Shown here in pieces: positions 1 to 11,660 of a stretch of DNA of 64,000 bases. Every line of letters begins with the position of its first letter. The stretch's first letter is position 1. The stretch is from Capsicum annuum. Taxonomy: Eukaryota > Streptophyta > Magnoliopsida > Solanales > Solanaceae. The DNA is taken from contig NW_025856049.1 of the NCBI RefSeq assembly GCF_002878395.1, positions 489,379 through 553,378 of the forward strand. The letters run 5' to 3'. Below the pieces are notes generated by a model, which had not been told where the DNA came from, made no database searches, and saw only the letters and a program-made list of their open reading frames with translations. The translations under genes and the position numbers were made by a program.

Positions 1-1167
1 GATTCATACGTGTTTTTAGATTTATTCTCAGAATCCTATGATAGAATATGATTTAGAATTTGAAACATGAAACTAGGAGTTTAGAAAAAGTAGTAGAGTT
101 GCGATGGTGTTATCTGAATTTGAGTAGATATATATTTAATGGGACTAGCTATGTGAAAGGTGAATCAATAGGCTTGAAGCAATGTAAATAAGAATTCAAG
201 TTTATTGATTCAAAACATGTATTGTGGATGTTATATTTGTAGACTATGATGAAAGCAGCATAGTTATTAAAGATTTGAGGATATCCATGTTATGTGTTAG
301 AATCTTTGAAGGTTGAGCTAATAGAAAGAGGAATTGAAAATTTGGAGTTAGTCAATCTTAAGTTGTTACATGATGTTAGTTGGGGCTATAGAGGGTTAAG
401 AGTGTTATCTAGAAGAAGGTACTAGCAGTAAGTTTTATATTATCAGGTGTAGTCTTTCAAGGCGAGTTTATCAATTTATGTATATTAGTATCCCTCAGAT
501 TCTACAATAAGGTGGAGGCAGTTCTGTTTAGAGTTATTGATTAAGTGATTCACAGATTTAGAATAATGGCTTTAAGCTAAGGGGGAGATGATAGGGAAAG
601 TTACCAAGTTAGGCTCTCAGATTCTAGTGGTGATACAGTGAATTATAGAACAACAGTAAGGGGGTAAGACGCTCGAACCATTCATATCTCAGTTTAAATT
701 TTTGTATTTTAGTTATCAGATATCTACGCATGCCTTACATGTCATCTCTATGATTATAGCTCATATTCGTGCACATTATAAAAAATCATGTACTCTTCCA
801 GTTCTTAGTGTGAGGTGTTCCTATCCACTCAGCAGTGCGAATCATGTCCCTCAAATTCAAAAATACCAAGATCATGTCATGTAGCTCATGACTTATGTAC
901 TCATGCTTTATAGTATGTTCAATTCCAGTACTCATTCTATCCTCTCAATGATCAATAAACTTCAGATTTTTGTCATGTATACCCTCAAATTTGATATCTT
1001 TGATGAATTCATATTGTTGATACTCTATTCCTCAATCCTTAATTTTAGATACCAGATATTCAGTCTTAATTTAGTTCGTTAGTGTCCCAAGAATCATCTT
1101 AGTTTCCCTTAATATTTCAGCCAAGTTAGTATCATTCGAGGGAAGAACTATCCCAGGGGAGAGATGT
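1..1167 (+). mobile_element. K: decayed 3' internal region of a gypsy element
   Basis: No convincing reading frame runs through this stretch. I read it as the untranslated region between pol and the 3' LTR of a Tekay-like element whose body lies left of the window. The support is the block at about 1128-1167. It has a degenerate copy of the ATTCGAGGACGAATG-like motif that precedes the polypurine tract in this group, then the purine run AGGGGAGAGATG, immediately before an LTR start TGTAATGCCCGAG. A second purine run (AAGGGGGAGATGATAGGG, about 579-596) could be an older or alternative tract. The two small openings at 702-884 and 888-1082 are not recognisable proteins. Confidence 0.6.
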
Positions 1168-3961
1168 TGTAATGCCCGAGTTTTTCATGTACTAAATCTC
1201 TCATCTTTTCTTTACGAAACCAGATCCATTCGGAGGTAATAGTTACTCATAAGTTAACTCTCTCATTCCTATCTCAACCATATAACCATTCTCATATTAT
1301 TTCATGTATTCTAGAAATTAGTTCAGTTTATGAATATTCAATTCATGTATAATGTTTTAGACTCAGCTATCATCTCATGCTCCCATTCATACATGTTCAA
1401 TAATTTATCTCAGGTTCTTCGGTATTCTTAGAATAAGGTAACAATTTTCCTTAGAATCCCTCATTTCAATACTCAGTTCCAAATGCATATCATTCTTATG
1501 TCATTCATGCATTCATGAATCAATTTGGTTAGTTATCATGTGTCAGACTCAGTCATGTAGTTACATTTTAGTCAGGCATGTTCAACATGTAATATCAGTT
1601 CCTCTGTACCTCTCAGTTCAGTCAGTCTCATTTGAGCACAAATCTTCCCAACGGGAAGATATTATAAGACTCCATAACAATCTTATCTCATCTCAGTCTT
1701 ATGTTGCATGTACTACAACGGTTCAAGACTTAGAAAATTTAGCTAAGTGCTCAAGACTTAGCCTTTTTTCGGCCCCTTAACTTTAATGAATTTTATTTTG
1801 ATCTTCCCGACATTAGATTGTTGATTTTTAAATTAATTCATAATCATGGTTGTCTATAGGTCATCTCAAGTGAGTTTTGGAATTTTCAAATATCATTTGA
1901 GGCATGTTTGGATAACCAAAATAGTGACCCAACATGATCAGGCCACTTTGTGTTTTCTATTGTGTTGTCACCATTGATGCAATGTGTCAGTCATCGTGTG
2001 GGGTTGATCCACGTGGTGCGTTGCCAGTTGCATCACTGGGCATACTTTATTTATTAAATTATGGGTTTATGGGGGCAAAGGAGTCATTTTCCACCAATAT
2101 TAACCCACCATAACATGGAATTAAGCCTTTCACAAGGCAAATTCCCTCATCCTTTCATACAATTCTCTAAAGAGCAAACCCTAATTGATCAAGTCTACGA
2201 TTAAGTTCCAAAAAATCACGAACAATTCTCATGACATCAACTACTCAGGTATGTTAGACGTTCATCTATGGGCCACTTCCTCCTTTGGAGTCCAAGAACC
2301 ACTTTTAAATTTATGTTATGAGTTTCACATGATTTATATTGAATTTTGTCCATGTATGTCTTGTTGTTTTTGTTTCAAGTAAAGAAAATGAAAGTTTCAT
2401 GTAAAGTAAACAAAAGGGTATGTTGGTTGACGTAGATCTCATGTCAAACCCCTTATTTTAGAATTGATTGTTGAAGTTATGATACATTAACTTCTTGTTC
2501 ATTCCTATGTACAAGATTATGCCTCCAAAGTGTTTAACAAAATGTCTAAGTGAATGAATTTTGCATTGTGTTCTATTGTTATGCGTTTAAAGTTGTGGTA
2601 TGGTCCTATTGTCAATGATATCGAGTCCTGGGGGATGTGATACCTAAAAATTATCTGTTTACTTAGTTTTAAGTAGTTTAAGAATGGTCCCATTCATATC
2701 ATTAGCAGTAATACTCGGTTAGTTAACATGGTCAGTGCTAGTTCAGTCCAGTTTTGCCCAGTTAAGTGATTAGTATCATATTTAGTTATTGGATCAGTTA
2801 AACTTAATTTAACTCATTTATCAGTGTCTTTCAGCTGGTAGAAGGATTCAACACCGTTCGAACCCAGGGATAGGGGCATTCCTTCCAGATTAGGGTATGA
2901 CCCTTAGTAGTAATCCCTAAGTTACAGAACTACATAGCCAGCGTATGTTGAGATATCTTCTTGTAAGATAATGGTGGACATATCTCAGGTGAGTTTTCTG
3001 CCAGTGAGGGTTTACAAAATGTCTTCTTGCCAGTTAGGGTGACTTACAACCAATGTTAGTACTAGTGGAACGGTACTAACACCCTTCCAATTGGGGTCAC
3101 AAGTTGGATCCTAATCTTTCCATATTGGGGCATGTCGGTTAGATAATATCTCCCACAGTCTCAGTTTTAGTATTCAGTATTTAGTACAAAACTCAATTTA
3201 GTTCAACACGATCATAACTTACAATTATCAGTTATTCAGTTATCAAAAATTCTGTATTTTAGTTTCAGTCTAAGCTTTCAGTTATTAGTATTTAGTTATT
3301 AGAAACATAGTACTTTAGTTTCAATCTAATTTAGACAATAATATATGCTTGGTATTATACGTTTAGTACTTTTAGTAGTCCTATTCTTTCATATATTCTC
3401 GTCAAGTTACTTCAAGGTATTTAGATATTATTATACATGCATATAAAACCATGCATATTAGCCTAACCTCACCTAGCATAGCAGTATTTTCAAAGTACTG
3501 ATGCATACTCTTTTTTGTGCTATGATGTCTCATATCATAGGTTTGGATGCTTGTGTTCTGGACTGTACATAGTCAGATCAGTCTTTCAGCCATAACTACA
3601 ATAGTGAGTCCTCATCCATCGAGGACATGATATTTATTTAGTTATTGTATTTCTTATAGTATTTTTAGTATTTTAGTTATTTTTCAGACAACTGTTGGGA
3701 GTTAGTTAGGTCCTGTCCCATCAACTCTTTTATTTCATAGGTTTAGAGGCTTTCAAAAACATTCAGTTAGCAGTTATTCCACAGATGTACTCAGTATTTA
3801 TTTCAGTTTTATGAACCTTATGGCTTTTTCAGCTTTACTTCCGCATACGTATCATGATTATTATTTAGTGCTTACAGCAGGTACCAGTCATGGGTTAACT
3901 TGTGATCTTTTGGCGTCATAAGTATCGTGTGATAACTAGGGTGTAATCTCGGGGTGTTACA
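1168..3961 (+). repeat. K: 3' LTR
   Basis: It starts TGTAATGCCC after a purine tract and ends GGGGTGTTACA. Its internal layout parallels the A LTRs although the sequence is diverged. A transcribed leader-like part lies at about 2100-2290. A block of short statements around GTAGTAATCCCTAAGTT is at about 2905, and GTGAGTCCTCATCCATCGAGGA is near 3604, also found in the A and L LTRs. At about 2.8 kb it is long but within the Tekay/Del range. The openings at 1538-1780 and 2185-2382 lie inside and are not genes. The right neighbour (3962) is the middle of another LTR, so K is inserted in L. K's left end is out of view, so the target duplication cannot be checked. Confidence 0.65.
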
Positions 3962-4612
3962 TTTAATCTATGTATGCTTTGTAATTTTGGATTCAAGCAA
4001 TGTCAATATGCTTCCCCATGTGAATTATGCACTTGGTATTGTATTTTTTTAAATGCTCATGCATCCATGTTTAGAGCCTGCATATATTTTAGTTAGCCTC
4101 TACCTCATGTACCAGTACATTCAAAGTACCGACCGTATACTCTCTTTTGTGCTATATTTCTTTCACAATATAGGTTTGGATGCTCAGTTTTTGGATCGCC
4201 CTTGGGTTGCGCAAACCCATTCAACCGCTGTAGTGATGAGTCCTCATCCATCGAGGACAAGTTATGTTAAGTTTCTTTCAGTATTTATTTCATTTCAGTC
4301 ACTGGAAGTTAGTTGGTGGTTTGTCCCATCAACTCTACATGTCTTAAAGGCTTTCAGACTAGATATTTTTGATATTCAGATGTTTAGATAACCTGAATTT
4401 CTTTCAATATCTTTTATCAATAATTAAGACACGTTGGTATTTGTTTCAGTATTCCATCTTTACAGGAATTAGATTAGTTTATCTTCCACATATGAAACTT
4501 TATGATCATTTTACTTAGTGCTCACAATAGGTACCAAATCATGGGTTAGCTTGGGGTCAATCATGGACTTTAGCACCGTGTCGTGACTAGGGGGAAACCT
4601 CGGGTCATGACA
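3962..4612 (+). repeat. L: 3' part of a 5' LTR, interrupted by K
   Basis: From TTTAATCTATG onward this matches the second half of the A LTRs (about 9.98-11.43 kb and 45.5-46.96 kb), including ATTCAAGCAATG and GAGTCCTCATCCATCGAGGA and the ending CTCGGGTCATGACA. The first half should lie left of K. The 112-codon opening at 4053-4391 is an LTR artefact, because the matching stretches of the other copies do not keep the frame. A primer site follows directly, so this was the 5' LTR of L. Confidence 0.7.
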
Positions 4613-4617
4613 AAACT

Positions 4618-4650
4618 TGGTATCAGAGCCTAAGGTTTTAAATGGTCCTA
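4618..4650 (+). other. L: primer binding site (tRNA-iMet type) and leader stub
   Basis: TGGTATCAGAGC at 4618-4629 is the unmutated plant primer site complementary to the initiator tRNA-Met 3' end. It is the best preserved primer site in the window. The following AAGGTTTTAA...GGGTGTCTG parallels the A leader at 11455-11493, then the element stops and unrelated sequence begins. Confidence 0.8.
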
Positions 4651-5013
4651 GGGTGTCTGCAATAAAAGTTATTATTGTAAAAAAGCTTTCTAACAACCTA
4701 CTAACTGTATTTTTGTCAAGTTTTTGCAACAACTATTAATGTTGGTTAAAAATTTAATTTATAGCAACATTAAATTTTGTTACAAAACTGTTTATAATCC
4801 ACAACTATACGAATGTTATACAGTAATTGTTTTGGTTGTGTCAAGTTATTTTTGGCAATAATATATCTTGTTGTTGCAAAAGGTTTTCCCATCAGCATTT
4901 GTTGCAACAACATGCAAAAACTTTTTTATTATTGCCAAAAGTACTTTTGGCAACAACATACATTATATGGAAACAAAATAAATTGTTGGGAAATGCCTTC
5001 TTTCTTGTAGTTT
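4651..5013 (-). mobile_element. CACTA-type DNA transposon relic (terminal piece)
   Basis: About 360 bp hold repeated GTTGTTGCAAAA / TTTTGGCAACAAC words in both orientations, including a perfect 22-bp palindrome at 4932-4953 centred on AAAAGTACTTTT. The right edge reads TTTCTTGTAGTT, one base away from the reverse of the common CACTACAAGAAA terminus. Alternating inverted short motifs beside such a terminus are typical of CACTA (En/Spm) subterminal regions. No other terminus is visible on the left, where it abuts the stub of L. The two overlapping small openings at 4813-5027 are artefacts. A foldback MITE is the alternative. Confidence 0.5.
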
Positions 5014-5955
5014 GCAAGCTCATATAATCATGCTAAACCAATCCATGTAACCATTAGACTCCTAAGTTCTATTTAAAATCCAAACCATGGTTACCAATCA
5101 TTTAGATAAATGCGATGGGTTCATAAATAAGTTAAAATAGGAAATTATCCATGTTTAAAAACCAAATTTTCAAAGTGGGTTGGGGTTAATGCCATTACCA
5201 AGGCAAAAACTCATCAATTTGGGAAAACTTTTGTTCACCATTCCAATTCACATAACCTAGCACCCATTTAGTCAAAACCATAAATTTAAAGAATAAATCA
5301 TCAATTTAAAACATGGTAAAAGTAATTCAAGTAATACCAATGAAAACCACTCAGCCCAATTTTAAACCCATTTATTAGAACCATACGGAAAATGAGTAAA
5401 TATATGCTATAATTAAAAAATAAAGTTAGGGAATGAGATACATGCCTGAAATACACATGAAATTAAAGTAAATTTTAAGTTCACAACTAAGATGGTGAAT
5501 CCTCTATAAAACACTTGAGTTTTCTTGGGTTTTGAGTTTAAGAGAGAAAGATGGAGTTTGATCTTTTAAAACAGTTTGATCTTTTAAAACTAAAGGGAAT
5601 GGCGTTAATTTATATTATACAGTCATGCAACGGATAAAAAAAGCAACATCTCCTCATCCCAATTGAATAAAATAAAAACTAGATAAATTTAACATAGCAA
5701 CATGGCATACTATTATTGCAGAGAGTAGCCTCTATGCCACATCCTTATCTCAGAGGTTAACCTCTGTGGTACACACCAATATCATGGCCCCTCATTTCCT
5801 TGGGGACCCAAATTAACCCCAAACCCCTTTCAAAGATTTTATAAGTTTCCAAAAACATACTTTTAACGTCCATTTACATAATTCAAATCAAAAATTAACA
5901 TTAAGCACGCGAGAGGGTAAAAAATAAACTGGTTGAAGTTTTGAGGGGTCTTACA
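5014..5955 (-). repeat. J: truncated LTR, minus orientation
   Basis: Read on the minus strand it begins TGTAAGACCCC at 5955. It carries a GGACGTTAAAAGTATG block and repeated AGAGGTTA / AGAGGCTA words at about 5730-5770. These match in kind and position the A LTR (9460-9630). The 3' part is missing, and it stops against the CACTA relic at 5013. I see no primer site or purine tract on either side, so it may be a truncated solo LTR. Confidence 0.5.
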
Positions 5956-6222
5956 AGGACAAAGAGAGCTAAATAAGAGGAGCGACAGGATCCCTCCATG
6001 TCCTTTAATCAGTCCTTTAAAAAGGACTCTCTTGATTCTAAGTAGTCTGTAACGACAGATATGGTCAAACATCATGAACTAACAGCGGGTGTATCTTCTA
6101 GTCATGTAACACCACCACGACTGCCTCCGCTAATTGAGATACCCTAGATAGGAATGAGCATGAGATGGATGCCTAGTGCATCCTAGGTATTTCTTAACTC
6201 ACTTGCTTTATATTGAAGTCAT
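5956..6222. other. Unassigned, no gene seen
   Basis: The right part (from about 6150) resembles the stretch that precedes the GAGGACA-like signature in element C read on its own strand, so it is probably further upstream sequence of I. The 5956-6110 part is not recognised. The 70-codon minus opening ending here has no family resemblance that I can see. Confidence 0.3.
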
Positions 6223-7703
6223 ACACTAGGGACAATAAATACTCTTTTAGATGGGTAGGGGTGCACAACAACCGTCGTGCCTTTTTATTGTCGTACTTCT
6301 TTTCCTATCATCCATATTATGATAGTTGAATAGACATGTCTAGGTCATATTTTGTTTTGTTTTGTTATTTAGCTGGAAGAAAAATAATTACCTAAGTCAC
6401 TTGATGTATTGTATTTTCATTATGCTTAAATGTATTAGAGGAAATAATACCCCTCCAAAAATATTTTTTTGAACTGTGTGATTTGTATATATATTTTACC
6501 ATTATGAATCTTGTTATGGTATTAGGATTAGGGACACGATAATCATAGCTAGCATTTGCATAAAACGGATAGGGAGCAGTTTGGGATGAAATCATGTGCC
6601 ATGTGTGTGTGAGATACTTACTTAGTTTCCCTTGTGTATGGAATCTAAAACTTTCCTATTTAGTATTTCTTGGGTTATAGGATAGTCGATTAGGAAAGGA
6701 CAATAGGCCGTTCTTGAATTAGTCAACTTTTAGCCTAAATAACGTTTGAAATGCAAAAAAAATATCCTTTGATGTCTATTTTCAGCCTATATAGACTATG
6801 TTTTTTAGTTTTCACCTTTCACCTTCATATTTTAGTTACAATGAATCTATTTTGGACCTAGTCCTCCTTGAATACTGCGTACCTCAACATAGGCAAATTG
6901 CGTAAGTTAACGTTGGCTATCATAAGGGTGCGTTATTAGAAATGGGTAGGAAGAAGGGCATAAATAAGAGAAGAGAAAGTAGGGAGGTGTGATAGAAAAA
7001 AGAAAAAATGGGAAAATAAAAAAATATAGATTTGAAAAATAAAAACAATAAAAGAAACTACACCCAACCTGAATTAGAAATAAAATAATAAAAGGGGAAA
7101 ATAAGGGTAGACAAAAAGAGAATTGGTTGATAAGTGAACCCCTAACGTAATTCTAGTTTCAAGGAGACTTAGTCACTAATTCCAAATGTACATACCAGTG
7201 CACAAACCTACATTACAAGCAAAGTAAATTCCGAAAGTGATCTTAGTCTTATTGTCCCAAAACAAGTGTAAAGAAAATAAGGTCAATCCTATGGCATCCT
7301 GTGCATATTTCTAGAACCTCTTTGTGAGTATGAGTGTTTTATGATTGTCCCCGCATTAACATGCTTGATTCTACTGAGTGAGTGAGACTTCTTTGTTGTG
7401 AGGTTTCATGGATTGTGTTGCTAGTTTTTTTACCTATTTGGGGTAGTGTAATTTGTACATATGCTTGATTATATTTTGCTAATGTATTGCCATAGCTTGA
7501 TTCCCTTGTGTTACATTATTGGGGTGCATTGATTCATGCAATTGGTTGTGAAAAGATTAAAAATATAGGAAAGGGTGATGTTTTGCGCTAAATTTAAGAT
7601 TGACTGCCATAGGTATCTTAGGTTTTTGTTGGTTAAGAATCATTGTTGTGCTTGTTGTGTTTTTGCTGCCTAAGTACATGCAGACATTATATGTTTAGGG
7701 TGT
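6223..7703 (+). mobile_element. I: non-coding 3' interior of a Tat/Athila-like element
   Basis: It begins with a degenerate signature (AGGGACAATA...GGGTAGGGGTG) corresponding to the GAGGACAATACATGAT...AGGGGTGGGG signature of C at about 39.2 kb on the minus strand. From there to the LTR the sequence follows C read in reverse. Shared blocks include TATGGCATTAGGATTAGGGACA, AGCCTAAATAACG, GTGAGTGAGACTTCTTTGTTGTGAGG, GCCATAGCTTGATTC and CATAGGTATCTTAGG. No protein frame is present. It ends in the purine-rich TTTAGGGTGT just before the LTR. The 5' half of I is absent. Confidence 0.65.
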
Positions 7704-9186
7704 TGATGTTCCATGGTTTCATTGAACTTATATGCTTAAAATTGGAAAATATGAAAGTACTTAGGTTTGTTTTTTTAGATATGATGTGTTTTTGTATCTA
7801 TTTTACATTGAACTAGGTTTTGGAGCATAACAGGAAGAAAATAAGTCGAGATTGTAGAAAGCCTACTTAGGAGGATACGTACGTGGAATAGGTTGCACTT
7901 ACATGGTGTAAGTAGTTTTCATAGGTATCATACATGCAACTTTAGAGAATCAACATATGAAATTTTTTATTGTCAGCTATGATGGATCACCTATGGCCCT
8001 AGGTACCACCGACGGTGTCGTAGGTACCAGTATAAGTGTCAGAGGTTTGCATTTTACAGAAACTATAAGAGTGAAGATTTCCTGGTACTTTTGAAGAGCC
8101 CACTATGGAACATAAGTACTACTTATGTCCTGTAGGTATTAGAACAAGTGGAGTTGCTGTAGAACTGAGAAGAATGTCACCTATGATGGCCACATATATA
8201 GAGTAGGTGCTATTTATGGCCCGTAAGTGGACACCGACTAAGTTTACCCTATACATTTAGGTTTAGATTTATAGGGTTTTTATGTACTTTTTAAATACAT
8301 TTTCTGGCTTTAGTCAGTTTACACACTCTTATTATTCATAAACATATATTTGAGTCTAAGATTGACTTTTGATCTTGGAATCTCTTTGTACTTTATTTTT
8401 TGTAGATAATTGATTTGAGACTTTGGGTTTTATCTTTCTATTGTTGCGAGATTACTTCTGTGCTTTCTTTATTGAATTCCATGGCTTTTCTTGCAATTAT
8501 GAGAGGCTAAATCCCTTAGCAAGGGTTGTGGTAACACAAGAAGAATAACAATGTAGGGGAAGGGTGAGATTCTTTAAGATACTTATTTACACTTGCATTG
8601 TGATCTTTTTCAGTTGAATTGGTTTCTTAGCATTGTCTAACATTGAGAACCCACCTATATTGAAAATTGTCTTCATAGGAGAGATTAGGATTGAGTAAAT
8701 AAGATTACAACAAAGATTCGAGGCTATCAACCCTCGTCTAATAACTTGATACCCATAAGGTTACAATTAAACTTAGATCAAAGATAAGGGTTAGTAAAGA
8801 AACACCCTGAAACTCACAAGGTGAAGGGTAAGATTTATCAAAGTATTCATAAGACTATTGGAAATACCTAGCATGTCAGATTCTACCTGTGTGGATAGTG
8901 AGATAGTCAGATTGAGCACGAGATAACTATGGGCTTATGAAGCTAGGGGGAACATATTCCTAGTCTTTTTCTCAAATTGACTACAACCAAAGGCATTTAA
9001 GATATTTCTTTTTACTGTTTACTACAAATTCCCTCATTTACTTTTCAACACCTTTGGCTAATTTAGAAAGTTGGAGAGATAGATTTGACCTATTCCATAT
9101 GAGATCGACCCCAACCTAGTTAGATTACTATAATTTAACAGCGTTCACATTGTATCTTCTTAGAAGATATAGTTTGGGCAACATCA
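7704..9186 (+). repeat. I: 3' LTR
   Basis: It begins TGATGTTCC after a short purine tract, like the C LTR (TGATGTGCT on its own strand), and ends AACATCA. The middle (about 7985-8230) is rich in repeated words around CCTATGGCC and TAGGTACC. The 3' part has the leader typical of the group (CAATTATGAGAGGCTAAATCCCTTAGC; TGAGATCGACCCCAACCTAGTT). No primer site follows, as expected for a 3' LTR. It is followed at once by LTR sequence of H in the opposite orientation. Confidence 0.65.
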
Positions 9187-9266
9187 TTCTAGATTATAAA
9201 TTAACTAAGTCCTCTTAGTCTCAAATTAATTCAATGAAGGTTGGTAGCTTCAAAATACTATTGTGA
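9187..9266 (-). repeat. H: LTR piece 1, left of A
   Basis: CTAGATTATAAATTAACT...TTAGTCTCAAATTAATT aligns with the stretch of the C LTRs near 36.51 and 40.73 kb (CTAGATCGTAGTTAACT...TTGAGTCTCTAGTTATT). It is therefore a minus-oriented Tat-like LTR. It ends TGTGA, the left target copy of A. The match is short and diverged. Confidence 0.4.
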
Positions 9267-11434
9267 TGTAATACCCCGCAATATTCTAGAAAGATTCAAA
9301 TCCTTAGTTATATGTTTAAAGGGGGTAAAAGTCATTATTTTAGCCTCACTACAAAATACTTATCCATTTGAAGACCCCAAGAATGTGAACTTTTTATTTT
9401 TGTCCTTTCTGGGTCAAAAACATTGATTTATAAGTTAAAATATGTTTAGGGATGTTAAAAGGGCCATCCAAGAGAGTTTTGAAATTTTTGTAATATGTTT
9501 GGGGTGTTTTTGGACCTCGAAGGTAGAATGCCTCCGCATTTTGGATGTGTCAAAGAGGATGGATCTCCGTGATAGCCTCTGTTAGACGGAGGTTAGCCTC
9601 TGCGATAGCCTCCATGCCACGGAGGCTGTATTTTCTTGCATTCTTAATTAAGGTTCCAAGGGGCATTTTGGTATTTCCCTCTCACCCCAAACACCCAATT
9701 GATGACTTAAAACCATAAGGGGGAATCAATTACCCCATTCTCCATCAATAATCATATATAAACCCATCTTCCTTTTCCAAGAACATAAATTAAAGTGTCT
9801 ATTCAAGGATTCAAGCATTCAAGTTCTAATTTCAATCTTCTTCTTCATGAATTCATGCAATTAAGGTATGTGGGGTATTCATCAATGGGTTCCTTCCAAC
9901 TATTCAGTCCCAAAATTTATTTTTATTCATGTATAGATTTCTTATACTTTTTTATGAAAATATGAATGTTAATTTTGAATTTAATCTATGTTTTCTTAGT
10001 AATTTTAAATTCAAGCAATGCCAATAAGCTTCCCCATATGAATTATGAACTTTATGCTTTAAATTTGAGTCACCCTTGTTATGTATAGTTTTAACCATAT
10101 TAATTTACCAATTCATTAATTAAACCTTGGGATTATGTTATCATTCCAAGTTTAACGTATCCCTATACCCAAAGATTACGGCTTCCACCAGTTTAGTGAA
10201 ATGTGCTATGTTTGGGTATTTGAATCATGATTTCCTACTAGTGTTTTAAATGATGCTATCATATTTAAAGTGTCATTTAGAGATGGCATGTTATGAACAC
10301 CCGATACCTACGTGTTTTTACATCTTTATGCTTTCAAGTAACAAGGCTGTCAAACCATGACTTTCTTATAATATTCAGATTATCATATTCATGCTGAGCG
10401 CTTATTAGTATTGCACTATGACCTGTTAAAAAAGTAATAATACTAGCATCAATAAGTTGGGAGTAATACTTTGCACCGAACGAATGCAGGGATGTGGATC
10501 CCCTGTTAGTTAGGCATGATTTGTTAGTAGTAGTCCCTAAGTTCCATACCTACGACACCACCCTAGAATATGAAGGATCCCCCATTAGTTAGTCATAAAA
10601 CCATTGTCCTATAGGATATCAACCTTATGGATCCATATCATCAGTCATGTATTAGTATCCTAGCAAGGTACCAGTACCCTTCCAACTGGGGTTAAAAATT
10701 ACACCCTGATAGCTCAGATTAGGGTATATCGATAATAGTTAGATCCCAAAATATCAGTTCAATATTCAAACTATATCAGATCAGTTTTGCATGACCAAGT
10801 ATAGTTATCAGATATTTATTTACTCATTTTATAAAGATTATCTCAATTCATGATTTACTTAGCCTTGCATTCTTTTTACATGTTCACGTATCCATTAGTA
10901 GTGTCCGCATATATTTTATTTAGCCCCTACCTCACATACTAGTAAATTTAATTTACTGATCGTATACTCTCTTTTGTGCTATATTTATTTTACAATATAG
11001 GTTTCGATACTAAGTTTCTCAATTGCCCTTAGCCAGTGTAGACCCATTCAGCAGCAGTAGTGATGAGTCCTCATCCATTGAGGAAAGTTATGTTCAGTTG
11101 CTTTCAGTATTTCTTTTATTTTAGTCACTCAAATTTAGTTAGGGGTTTTTTCCATCAACTTCACATATTTTAGAGGCTTTCAGACTAGATGTTTAAGATA
11201 TTCAGATGTTTAGATGATGAAATTTATTTTCAGTATCTTTTATCAGTAATTCAGACATATTGGTATTTGTTTCTTTATTACACCTTTATAGTAATTAGAT
11301 AATTTTAGCTTTCGCATATGAAACCTTATTATCATTTTTTTCAGTGCTCACAATAGGTTTAAATCAAGGGTTAGCTTGGGGTCACTTATGACCTTTAGCA
11401 CTGTGTTGCAACTAGGGGTAGCCTCGGGTCATAA
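9267..11434 (+). repeat. A: 5' LTR
   Basis: TGTAATACCCCG start and decayed end GGGTCATAA, where the 3' LTR reads AGTCGTGATA and L reads GGGTCATGACA. A cluster of GATAGCCTC / GGAGGTTAGCCTC / CACGGAGGC words lies at about 9555-9632. The transcribed leader (ATTCAAGCATTCAAGTTC, about 9810-9830) and the GAGTCCTCATCCATTGAGGA block (about 11065) follow in the same order as in the 3' copy at 44762-46964. The 61-codon opening at 9241-9426 spans the LTR border and is not a gene. Confidence 0.75.
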
Positions 11435-11441
11435 AAAAACA

Positions 11442-11459
11442 TAGTATTAGATACTAAGG
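11442..11459 (+). other. A: mutated primer binding site
   Basis: TAGTATTAGATACTAAGG corresponds to TGGTATCAGAGCCTAAGG, the form kept in L at 4618. The changes are G-to-A and C-to-T at several sites and one substitution. The position, 7 bp after the LTR end, is correct. It could not prime efficiently with initiator tRNA-Met in this state. Confidence 0.7.
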
Positions 11460-11660
11460 TTTTAACGAATCCTCGGGTGTCTGAAAATCGTCTTGAGTAG
11501 AGTCTTGTGCATAGGTGTAAAGCATACTACACTTATGGGCAAGTGGCTACTAGACATTTTAGGAAAAATTTCCTTTCTTTAAGTATTTGAGTCATTCAAT
11601 AGAGCATGAGCTCTATTGAATTTCCTATTTCTAACTCGTCCTTCATTATATTTATAGAAA

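Noticed and set aside
2600..2650. Separate LTR start at GGGGGATGTGATACC
   Set aside because: It looks like a purine tract plus LTR start, but blocks on both sides follow the order of a single long LTR, and no matching end or partner was found.
4053..4391. 112-codon open frame as a gene
   Set aside because: It lies in LTR L. The matching stretches of the A LTRs (about 10.9-11.2 and 46.4-46.7 kb) do not keep the frame.
4618..4629. tRNA gene near the initiator tRNA-Met match
   Set aside because: Only the 12-base 3' complement is present. It is the primer site of a retrotransposon, with no cloverleaf sequence around it.
7690..7703. Telomere-like TTTAGGG
   Set aside because: A single copy that forms part of the purine tract before LTR I; no tandem array.
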